20,055 nt of DNA, taken from assembly GCA_017391465.1 (NCBI GenBank), contig JAFOYH010000116.1:1-20055 (forward strand), in the 5' to 3' direction. Positions 13,515 to 20,055 of this stretch are shown piece by piece (positions within the stretch are counted from its first letter, which is position 1; each line of letters opens with the position of its first letter). The translations under genes and the position numbers were made by a program. A model generated the notes under the pieces. The model searched no databases and was not told where the DNA came from. It saw only the letters and a list, made by a program, of their open reading frames with translations. The DNA is from Lachnospiraceae bacterium (GTDB lineage Bacteria; Bacillota_A; Clostridia; Lachnospirales; Lachnospiraceae).

Positions 13515-14141
13515 CTATTCCTCTCTTTTAAATTCTTTCAACGTCTGTTGAATATTAATTCCATAACAATCTAAGATTTCTATTCGTTCAGCAATACCTT
13601 CTTCTTTATGTTTAGAAAATCTTAACCCCTGCCCATGATTCAACATCTGAAACGCAACTTCCGGATGACTTTCGCATAATCTGTTTTTCCACTGAGGATT
13701 TTTATCTAAATATTCATCAATCTGCTTAATTGTTTTGCAGATAGAAAATGATTGTTTAGATAAACTTTTTCCTAGAACTTTTTTATTTATTTCTTTTGCT
13801 TTTTCTTCACATTCTTCCCACACAGCTTGTCGACATGGCACCGGAAATATCGACGATTTACGTTCACCGAAAAGCAATTTTCTCGCTATTTTATCCGGAC
13901 GCATCTCATCTTCCTCAAGTGATTCTGGCAATCCAATCGGCATATCAATTAATATATCCGTTGCATTTTTATATGCTTCACATATTTCGGAAATATGTTT
14001 ATATTTTCTTGTCCGAACAACATTATTTTGCATCTCCGCAACTATCCAACAAGAATGCATTCGATCAACACCCACAAATAAAGGATTTTCTTTTTCTATA
14101 TAATCATTATTTTTCACGGCTTTTTCATGTTTTAAAACCAT
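13515..14141 (-). CDS. DUF429 domain protein, apparently lacking the C-terminal end of the fold
   Basis: 208 residues. DUF429 landmarks appear in order: FVGVDRMHSCWIVAE (22-36), DILIDMPIGLP (62-72), ARKLLFGERKSSIFPVPCRQA (86-106), GKSLSKQSFSICKTIKQIDE (124-143), ESHPEVAFQMLN (157-168). The family is thought to have an RNase H-like fold, possibly nuclease-related, with no settled function. The usual final acidic DD-x-x-DA motif is not visible before the stop, and I found no continuation in the other frames downstream. An N-terminal extension of about 20 residues precedes the first strand. The gene starts 6 bp after the antitoxin stop with a GGGGTGATGAGG site, so it is the third gene of the TA operon. 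Base composition is AT-rich like the TA genes. Confidence 0.82.
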   Translation of the reverse strand: MVLKHEKAVKNNDYIEKENPLFVGVDRMHSCWIVAEMQNNVVRTRKYKHISEICEAYKNATDILIDMPIGLPESLEEDEMRPDKIARKLLFGERKSSIFPVPCRQAVWEECEEKAKEINKKVLGKSLSKQSFSICKTIKQIDEYLDKNPQWKNRLCESHPEVAFQMLNHGQGLRFSKHKEEGIAERIEILDCYGINIQQTLKEFKREE

Positions 14142-14147
14142 TCCTCA

Positions 14148-14435
14148 TCACCCCTTAATTTTCGGAATAAATTCGATTTTTAATATCATGTCCATGCCCT
14201 CCGCAATTCGCTTCAAAACAGATAAAGTCGGATTACCATTACCTGTTTCGATTCGGCTTATATCTGCTTGAGTAATTCCTGTCTTTTCCGCCAATTCTTT
14301 TTGAGTGATATTACATTTTTTTCTGGCATCTATCATTGCCTGCATCATATTATACTCTGTTTCTAATTTATCCCATTCTTCTTTAAATTCCAAATTCCTT
14401 AATTGCTTATTCAAATGTTCTCTAAAATCACTCAT
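14148..14435 (-). CDS. Xre/HigA-type antitoxin
   Basis: 95 residues from MSDF. An N-terminal helical region rich in charged residues (2-35) precedes a helix-turn-helix (about 36-90) with the Xre pattern ARKKCNITQKELAEKTGITQADISRIETGNGNPTL-type residues at 37-71. In HigBA-type systems the antitoxin neutralises the toxin by binding and represses the operon. In-frame ATGs at 14444 and 14435 were compared: the first abuts the AAAGG ribosome site, the second has 9-nt spacing and was chosen. The frame-restored toxin stop would overlap this start by 8 bases, typical coupling for toxin-first loci. DUF429 follows by 6 bp. Confidence 0.85.
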   Translation of the reverse strand: MSDFREHLNKQLRNLEFKEEWDKLETEYNMMQAMIDARKKCNITQKELAEKTGITQADISRIETGNGNPTLSVLKRIAEGMDMILKIEFIPKIKG

Positions 14436-14480
14436 TGCATACATCCTTTCTATTTAAATAATCTTGCCTATATTTTTTTG

Positions 14481-14801
14481 CTAATTCCAATTCAGATAAA
14501 GGTGTTTTTGAAGTTTTTTGATAAAACCATTCGTCAAAACAATTTCACTTCCTACAAGAAAAAAATATAAAACTCTGCTTATATTATTACCCTGTTTTAC
14601 TCTCAGTTCAAAAATTCCATCTCCTAAATATTTTGAATACGGCTCTCTTAAATCATTTCCATTCTGTTCTAACAACATAATCAATCTAAAAGTTTTTGCC
14701 CTCATTTTAAAATCGAGCGACTCCAAAAAATCGTATATAGGGCACATTCCATTTGCTTTTTTATAATAATTTACTTTAAAGCATCCCAAGTAAATATCCA
14801 C
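14481..14801 (-). CDS. RelE/HigB-like (Gp49 family) toxin with a 3' frameshift
   Basis: The uninterrupted frame gives 106 residues: FKVNYYKKANGMCPIYDFLESL, RAKTFRLIMLLEQNGNDLREPYSKYLGDGIFELRVKQGNNISRVLYFF, GSEIVLTNGFIKK. This is the HigB/Gp49 toxin pattern, whose members are ribosome-dependent mRNA interferases. After GFIKK the frame ends in an atypical LQKHLYLNWN. In the -1 frame the DNA encodes KTPLSELELAKKYRQDY, the normal family ending, continuing to a stop at 14428 inside the antitoxin start. The break is at an A6 run (complement of 14514-14519), consistent with one lost A. The listed start is GTG at 14801, abutting AAAGG; TTG at 14789 behind AAAGGTGG is an alternative. Upstream of an Xre antitoxin. 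Confidence 0.8.
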   Translation of the reverse strand: MDIYLGCFKVNYYKKANGMCPIYDFLESLDFKMRAKTFRLIMLLEQNGNDLREPYSKYLGDGIFELRVKQGNNISRVLYFFLVGSEIVLTNGFIKKLQKHLYLNWN

Positions 14802-14807
14802 CTTTCT

Positions 14808-14851
14808 TTTACAATATGTGTTTTATCATATATTGTCAATAGTATTGTAAA
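14808..14851 (-). promoter_or_regulatory. Promoter and probable operator of the toxin-antitoxin-DUF429 operon
   Basis: On the minus strand: perfect -35 TTGACA (14834-14839), a 17-bp spacer, and -10 TATTGT (14811-14816). Three related sites overlap it: TTTACAATA (14808-14816), TATTGTCAATA (14831-14841) and TATTGTAAA (14843-14851). The outer two form an inverted pair and the middle one is itself palindromic. This fits autorepression by the Xre antitoxin. Confidence 0.6.
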
Positions 14852-14955
14852 TAACATTTAAATTGAATCTTTTTACTTTTTATTTCCATATTCATCCGTC
14901 TCTCACCACAAAACACTTTCATAGAGATTGGGAAAGCATTGGCTTTCATCTCAAA

Positions 14956-15149
14956 TATAAAAACAGAGGTTATTGACGGACATTATTTTTATCGATTACT
15001 AAAACACAAATTAAATAAAAAATAAAGCTAAAGGAGCTGTGCAGTTCTTTTTAAGAACATTTGCACAGCTCCTTTTAATAAGCTATTTTGTTTCAGTTTG
15101 TAGTTTTTGTTTCGATAAAAATCGAACGTCAATAACCTCTGTTTTTATA
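14956..15149. repeat. 194-bp element bounded by perfect 23-bp inverted repeats (MITE-like)
   Basis: 14956-14978 is the exact reverse complement of 15127-15149 (outer end TATAAAAACAG, inner end TTATTGACG). A further imperfect inverted match (TTTTTATCGA / TCGATAAAAA) continues inside, and a strong terminator hairpin sits in the centre. There is no ORF within. The right arm contains the last glgP codon and its stop. The rest of the 14852-14955 gap holds only a short hairpin (GAAAGC-ATTG-GCTTTC, about 14932-14947, flanked by GAGAT/ATCTC) and no gene. Both a small non-autonomous insertion and a purely regulatory fold are possible. Confidence 0.7.
15011..15075 (-). terminator. Strong terminator of glgP
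   Basis: 14-bp stem (AAAGGAGCTGTGCA, 15030-15043, with TGCACAGCTCCTTT, 15062-15075) plus an inner GTTCTT-TTT-AAGAAC hairpin. Read leftward it is followed by GCTTTATTTTTTATTTAA. It lies about 70 bp after the glgP stop and insulates the TA operon from it. Confidence 0.88.
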
Positions 15150-17640
15150 AAGTAACTGTTACTTTTTCAAGTTTCCAAATATCTCTTACATACTCTTCGA
15201 TAGTACGATCCGATGTGAATTTACCGGAGCAAGCGGTGTTAAGCATGGACATCTTCGCCCAGTTTGCTTTATCCTGGTAAGCTTTATTCACACGCGCACG
15301 AGCTTCTGCATAAGAACGGAAATCCTTTAAGATAAAGTACTGGTCTACTTTGCCGTAAGATGGGTTCAAGAAGGAATCATGGATTTCTTTGAACATATTT
15401 GCATCGCCATGGCTGAATGTACCATCAACAAGCTGATCAATCACTTTATGAATAGCAGGATCATTATCATAGATTTCTCTTGGATTGTATCCGCCATTTG
15501 CTTCGTATCCCATAACTTCTTCGGAAGACATACCAAAGATAAATGCATTTTCTGCACCAACTTCTTCAACAATTTCCACATTGGCGCCATCCATTGTACC
15601 AAGTGTCACAGCACCATTGAGCATGAATTTCATGTTACCTGTACCGGAAGCTTCTTTACTTGCTGTAGAGATCTGTTCAGAAACATCACTTGCAGCAAAA
15701 ATAATTTCTGCATTAGATACACGGTAGTTTTCGATGAAGACAACTTTAATACGTCCTTTGATATCCGGATCGTTGTTCACAACATCGCCAACAGAGTTGA
15801 TAAGTTTGATGGTTTCTTTTGCACGTTTGTAGCCCGCTGCTGCTTTCGCGCCAAAGATAAATGTTGTTGGATAGAAATCCATTTCCGGATTTGCTTTCAA
15901 CTGATTGTATAAATCCATAACATGCATGATATTTAACAACTGACGTTTGTATTCATGCAAACGTTTAACCTGAACATCAAAAATGGAATTTGGATCGACA
16001 TCAATACCGTTATGTTCTTTGATGTATTTTGCCAGACGCAGTTTGTTCTGGTATTTGATTTCCATAAATTCTTTCTGAGCCTTTGGATCTTCAGCAAATT
16101 TTGCAACGCCATTGATCATCGGAAGATCTGTAATCCATTGATCTGTTCCAATTTTTTCTGTTACCCATGAAGCCAGCAATGGATTGCCATGAAGAAGAAA
16201 ACGTCTCTGAGTAATACCATTTGTTTTGTTGTTGAATTTATCCGGCATCATTTCGTAGAAATCTTTTAACTCTCGCATTTTTAAAATTTCTGTATGAAGT
16301 CGGGCAACACCATTGACAGAAAAACCTGCAACAATGGCCATATTTGCCATACGCACCTGTCCTTCATAAAGAACAGCCATATTGCGGATTTTGTCATACT
16401 GGTTTGGATACTGTGCTTCAATTTTTTCAAGAAAACGTTTGTTAATTTCATCCACAATCTGGTAAATTCTTGGAAGAAGACGCATGAACAAGTCCACTGG
16501 CCATTTTTCCAACGCTTCTGCCATGATTGTATGGTTTGTGTATGCACAACATTTTGTTGTGATATTCCATGCTTCATCCCATTCCAGACCTTCTTCATCC
16601 AAAAGGATACGCATAAGTTCAGGTACAGTTACTGTTGGATGTGTATCGTTGAGCTGGAAGCATACTTTTTCATGCATCTTGCTCAAATCCGAGTGTGTTT
16701 CTTTATATTTCTTCACTGCCTGCTGCACACTTGCAGATACGAAGAAATACTGCTGTTTTAAACGTAATTCTTTACCACTGTAATGGTTGTCATTTGGATA
16801 AAGAACTTCAACAATATTCTTTGCAAGATTTTCCTGAGCAACTGCTTTATTATATTCGCCCTTATCAAAATCCGAAAGGTTGAATTCCTGGATTGGCTGT
16901 GCATCCCAGATACGAAGCGCATTAACGATGTTATTTCCATATCCGACAACCGGAATATCATATGGCACTGCATGAACTTCATCATATCCGTCGTGAATGA
17001 AACGATTTCTCTTCTTTTCTGCATCCCATTCAATACGCACATAACCGTTAAACTTAACGGTCTGTGTATATTCAGCACGTTTCATTTCAAATGGATTTCC
17101 ATATTCAAGCCAGTTATCCGGAACTTCTTTCTGGTATCCATTTTCAATTTCCTGTTTGAACATGCCGTATTTGTAACGAATACCACATCCATATACCGGA
17201 TAATTCAATGTAGAAAGGGATTCAATGAAGCATGCAGCCAGACGGCCGAGGCCGCCGTTGCCAAGCGCTGCATCTGGTTCTTCATCTTCAATAACATTTA
17301 AATCCAGACCAAGTTCTTCAAGAACCTCTTTCACTTCATTATAGCAGCAAAGGTTGATCATATTATTACCTAATGCTCTGCCCATTAAGAATTCCATGGA
17401 TAAATAATAAACAAATTTTGGATCTTTTTCTTTATAAGCGTTCTGAGTTGCGATCCAGCGATCCATGATAAAATCTTTCACTGCATAAGATACAGCCTGG
17501 AAAATTTCCTGTTTTGTTGCTGTATCGATTGTTTTACGATAGATTTTTTTGAGATTGGATAATACCTCTGTTTTAAATTCCTGTTTATCAAATGCTCCGA
17601 TTTCCGGAGTCTGTTTCATTATTTCTTTATTTGTTTCCAA
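15145..17640 (-). CDS. glgP: Glycogen/alpha-glucan phosphorylase
   Basis: 831 residues from the chosen TTG. GT35 family, PLP-dependent, releases glucose 1-phosphate from alpha-1,4-glucans. Landmarks are YYLSMEFLMGRALGNNMINL, DAALGNGGLGRLAACFIESLSTL (substrate and PLP region), QLNDTHPTVTVPELMR, TNHTIMAEALEKWP, NGITQRRFLL, VKRLHEYKRQLLN, and the PLP lysine in EASGTGNMK (about residue 671). Full domain content and length are normal. An ATG five codons upstream overlaps the GGAGGG ribosome site. TTG at 17640 has 7-nt spacing, so it is the likelier start. It lies 30 bp after the ileS stop with no terminator between, suggesting readthrough; it ends at a strong terminator. Confidence 0.96.
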   Translation of the reverse strand: METNKEIMKQTPEIGAFDKQEFKTEVLSNLKKIYRKTIDTATKQEIFQAVSYAVKDFIMDRWIATQNAYKEKDPKFVYYLSMEFLMGRALGNNMINLCCYNEVKEVLEELGLDLNVIEDEEPDAALGNGGLGRLAACFIESLSTLNYPVYGCGIRYKYGMFKQEIENGYQKEVPDNWLEYGNPFEMKRAEYTQTVKFNGYVRIEWDAEKKRNRFIHDGYDEVHAVPYDIPVVGYGNNIVNALRIWDAQPIQEFNLSDFDKGEYNKAVAQENLAKNIVEVLYPNDNHYSGKELRLKQQYFFVSASVQQAVKKYKETHSDLSKMHEKVCFQLNDTHPTVTVPELMRILLDEEGLEWDEAWNITTKCCAYTNHTIMAEALEKWPVDLFMRLLPRIYQIVDEINKRFLEKIEAQYPNQYDKIRNMAVLYEGQVRMANMAIVAGFSVNGVARLHTEILKMRELKDFYEMMPDKFNNKTNGITQRRFLLHGNPLLASWVTEKIGTDQWITDLPMINGVAKFAEDPKAQKEFMEIKYQNKLRLAKYIKEHNGIDVDPNSIFDVQVKRLHEYKRQLLNIMHVMDLYNQLKANPEMDFYPTTFIFGAKAAAGYKRAKETIKLINSVGDVVNNDPDIKGRIKVVFIENYRVSNAEIIFAASDVSEQISTASKEASGTGNMKFMLNGAVTLGTMDGANVEIVEEVGAENAFIFGMSSEEVMGYEANGGYNPREIYDNDPAIHKVIDQLVDGTFSHGDANMFKEIHDSFLNPSYGKVDQYFILKDFRSYAEARARVNKAYQDKANWAKMSMLNTACSGKFTSDRTIEEYVRDIWKLEKVTVTL

Positions 17641-17670
17641 TAGGACTCCCTCCATTTCAGGGGATATTCT

Positions 17671-20055
17671 TCAAGCTTTTTTTACACCTAAAGTTACATT
17701 TTCCCCATTAATGCTCCAGTCTTTGACGAAACCATCTGTACAGCCAAATACAACGTCTTCTGCAAGTACATCAGATTTAACGTCTTTAACATTCTTTTCT
17801 GTAATTACTCTGAGTTTATCATTTCCATCCATATAAACAACGATATGGTCAGTTACTTCAAAGTTTGCTTCTTTACGCATTGTCTGGATTTTGGAAACGA
17901 TTTCACGAACGAAACCTTCTTCGATCAAATCTTCTGTAAGATTTGTATCCAATACAACCGTTACATTTTTATCTGTAATGGATACATAACCTTCCATCTG
18001 AGCTGCATCAATAAGTAAATCTTCTTCTGCAAGCACAACTTCGGATCCGTTTACATCAAATGTAATATGACCTTCTGCTTTAAGTTCAGCCATTGCTGCG
18101 TTGCCGTCAACGTTTGTCAAATACTGCTTGATTCCGCCAAGGAGTTTGCCGTATTTTGGACCAACGGTACGAAGCTGCGGCTTGAACGTATAAGATGTAA
18201 ACGCACTTACATCTTCTGCAAATTCCATAGATTTTACATTTAATTCTTCTTCAACAATTTCCTGGAAGAATTCAGAAAGTTCTTTTTCAGCTTTTACATA
18301 CATTTTGCCGATTGGCTGACGGTTTTTGATGTTCGCTGTGTTACGGCATGCACGACCGGCAACAACCATCTGAAGAACAAGTTCCATATCTGTTTCCAGT
18401 TCTTTGTCGATGAAAGCTTCATTTGCAACCGGGAAGTCGCAAAGATGAATACTTTCCGGTGCATTTGCATCGATGCTGCGCACCAGGTTCTGGTAAATAT
18501 CTTCGGTCATAAATGGGATCATTGGTGCTGCCACTTTAGCTACTGTAACAAGTGCTGTGTAAAGTGTCATGTACGCATTAATCTTATCCTGTGGCATATC
18601 TTTTGCCCAGAAACGTTCACGGCTTCGACGAACATACCAGTTACTCATATCATCCACAAATTCCTGAAGTGCACGGCCAGCTTCCGGAATACGATAGTTT
18701 CCAAGATCGTAATCCACTGTCTGAACCAATGTATTCAGTTTGGATAATAACCATTTATCCATAACGGATAATTTATCATATTCTAATGCATATTTTGTTG
18801 CATCAAAATTGTCGATATTTGCATAGAGTACGAAGAACGCATAGGTGTTCCATAATGTACCCATGAATTTACGCTGACCTTCCATAACTGCTTTTCCGTG
18901 GAAACGGTTTGGAAGCCATGGTGCAGAGTTAACGTAGAAATACCATCGAATCGCATCTGCACCGTATTTTTCAAGTGCATCAAATGGATCTACTGCATTT
19001 CCTTTGGACTTACTCATCTTCTGACCATTTTCATCCTGAACATGACCGAGAACGATAACATTCTTGTATGGTGCCTGATTGAAGAGCAATGTGGAGATTG
19101 CTAATAAGGAGTAGAACCATCCACGTGTCTGGTCAACTGCTTCGGAAATGAAGTCTGCAGGGAACTGTGCTTTGAATTTATCTTCATTTTCGAATGGATA
19201 GTGATGCTGAGCAAATGGCATGGAACCGGAGTCAAACCAACAGTCGATAACTTCCGGAACACGTTTCATCTGTTTTCCGCAGTGTGGACATGTAATTGTA
19301 ATTTCATCAATGTATGGACGATGGAATTCTACAGTTTTTGCTGCTTCATTGCCGCTCATTTCGAAAAGTTCCTGACGGCTTCCAATGGAGTGCATATGTC
19401 CGCATTCACATTCCCATACGTTTAATGGTGTTCCCCAGTAACGGTTACGGCTGATACCCCAGTCCTGAACATTTTCAAGCCAGTCGCCGAAACGGCCTTT
19501 ACCGATACTTTCCGGAATCCAGTTAATTGTGTTGTTGTTACGGATCAGGTCATCTTTAACTTTTGTCATTTCGATGAACCAGGATTCTCTTGCATAGTAG
19601 ATGAGCGGAGTATCACATCTCCAGCAATGAGGATAATCATGTTCAAATTTTGGTGCATCGAACAATAATGTTCTTGCATCAAGATCTTTTAATACTTCTG
19701 GATCGGCACTGATTGCACCTGCTTCCATTTCTTTTGCTGTTGGTTTTGCACGCATGCCAGCAAATGGAGTTTCTTCTGCCATGCATCCTTTTTCATCAAC
19801 AAATTTAACAACTGGAAGACCGTATTTACGTCCAACACGGCCATCGTCTTCACCAAATGCAGGTGCAATATGAACGATACCTGTACCATCGGACATAGTT
19901 ACATAATTATCACAAACAACATAATGCGCTTTTTTACGCTGTTTTGCAGCTTCTGCTGCAGTACATTCATATAATGCAACATATTCTTTACCTTCAAGAT
20001 CTGTTCCAACATATTTTTCGAGAACTTCATATGCAGGTGTTTCATCTGCTGCAAG
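17671..20055 (-). CDS. ileS: Isoleucyl-tRNA synthetase, C-terminal part (5' end outside the window)
   Basis: About 794 residues are visible; the frame stays open to the right edge, so the N-terminus with the HIGH motif is missing. Seen in order: end of the CP1 editing domain (SDGTGIVHIAPAFGEDDG), HCWRCDTPLIYYARESWF, WGISRNRYWGTPLNVWEC, a cysteine-rich segment (CPHCGKQMKRVPEVIDCWFDSG), KMSKSKGN (bases 18997-19020), then the anticodon-binding domain and a C-terminal extension with DLIEEGFVREIVSKIQTMRKEANFEV. The RNRYWGTPLN wording and C-terminal type resemble the eukaryote-like type 2 IleS, which lacks the C-terminal zinc finger of type 1. It charges tRNA-Ile. A T-box leader, if any, would lie beyond the window. 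Confidence 0.96.
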   Translation of the reverse strand, partial: LAADETPAYEVLEKYVGTDLEGKEYVALYECTAAEAAKQRKKAHYVVCDNYVTMSDGTGIVHIAPAFGEDDGRVGRKYGLPVVKFVDEKGCMAEETPFAGMRAKPTAKEMEAGAISADPEVLKDLDARTLLFDAPKFEHDYPHCWRCDTPLIYYARESWFIEMTKVKDDLIRNNNTINWIPESIGKGRFGDWLENVQDWGISRNRYWGTPLNVWECECGHMHSIGSRQELFEMSGNEAAKTVEFHRPYIDEITITCPHCGKQMKRVPEVIDCWFDSGSMPFAQHHYPFENEDKFKAQFPADFISEAVDQTRGWFYSLLAISTLLFNQAPYKNVIVLGHVQDENGQKMSKSKGNAVDPFDALEKYGADAIRWYFYVNSAPWLPNRFHGKAVMEGQRKFMGTLWNTYAFFVLYANIDNFDATKYALEYDKLSVMDKWLLSKLNTLVQTVDYDLGNYRIPEAGRALQEFVDDMSNWYVRRSRERFWAKDMPQDKINAYMTLYTALVTVAKVAAPMIPFMTEDIYQNLVRSIDANAPESIHLCDFPVANEAFIDKELETDMELVLQMVVAGRACRNTANIKNRQPIGKMYVKAEKELSEFFQEIVEEELNVKSMEFAEDVSAFTSYTFKPQLRTVGPKYGKLLGGIKQYLTNVDGNAAMAELKAEGHITFDVNGSEVVLAEEDLLIDAAQMEGYVSITDKNVTVVLDTNLTEDLIEEGFVREIVSKIQTMRKEANFEVTDHIVVYMDGNDKLRVITEKNVKDVKSDVLAEDVVFGCTDGFVKDWSINGENVTLGVKKA

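Noticed and set aside
14925..14952. Terminator between the inverted-repeat element and the TA promoter
   Set aside because: The hairpin GAAAGC-ATTG-GCTTTC is short and has no T-tract on either strand.
15379..17301. Several long plus-strand frames opposite glgP
   Set aside because: All are antisense shadows with Cys/Phe/His-rich, non-protein-like composition inside a complete glgP.

Overview
The window looks like chromosomal DNA from an anaerobic, spore-forming, low-to-moderate-GC Firmicute, most likely a Clostridia/Lachnospiraceae-type organism. The grounds are inference from content: a large Gram-positive-type SRP RNA beside tadA and dnaX, a YyaC spore protein, a DUF5711/LysM/CvpA cluster, a type-2-like IleS, an NrdG/PflA-like radical SAM activase and PadR-DUF2812. 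Exact taxonomy cannot be fixed by eye.

Layout, left to right. (1) 1-400: three tandem, strong, exactly 17-bp-spaced sigma-A-type promoters on the minus strand, each behind the same A-rich block, followed by a boxA-like leader. This is the promoter region of an rRNA operon whose 16S gene must lie just left of the window. (2) 434-3698, minus: a MPN-like/LysM membrane protein, a DUF5711 beta-propeller-like membrane protein and a CvpA-family protein, closed by a terminator. (3) 3765-4421, plus: sporulation gene yyaC behind a sigma-G/F-like promoter, overlapping recR tail to tail. (4) 4299-9820, minus: lgt-tadA, the SRP RNA (ffs), then pfkA-dnaX-ybaB-recR. This is the core housekeeping block of lipoprotein lipidation, tRNA wobble deamination, protein targeting, glycolysis and replication/repair.

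(5) 9876-13460: small transcription units. They are a radical SAM activase (plus), a hotdog thioesterase fused to an unrecognised N-terminal region (minus), a YbaK/ProX-type aminoacyl-tRNA deacylase (plus), and an autoregulated-looking padR-DUF2812 pair (plus) behind an array of ATATCGT-type inverted repeats. (6) 13515-14851, minus: an AT-rich accessory island with a RelE/HigB-like toxin, an Xre antitoxin and a C-terminally short DUF429 protein. The toxin gene carries a one-base homopolymer frameshift near its 3' end. (7) 14956-15149: a 194-bp element bounded by perfect 23-bp inverted repeats, with a strong terminator hairpin in its centre. Its right arm contains the glgP stop codon. (8) 15145-20055, minus: glgP (glycogen phosphorylase), closely following ileS, which runs off the right edge.

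Most of the window is ordinary housekeeping. The parts deserving a second look are the toxin/antitoxin/DUF429 island with its adjacent inverted-repeat element, the YyaC-RecR antisense overlap with possible sporulation control signals, and the catalytically dead-looking MPN domain tethered to a LysM domain. I do not see a clearly new defence or mobile system. The TA-DUF429 operon is the nearest candidate.
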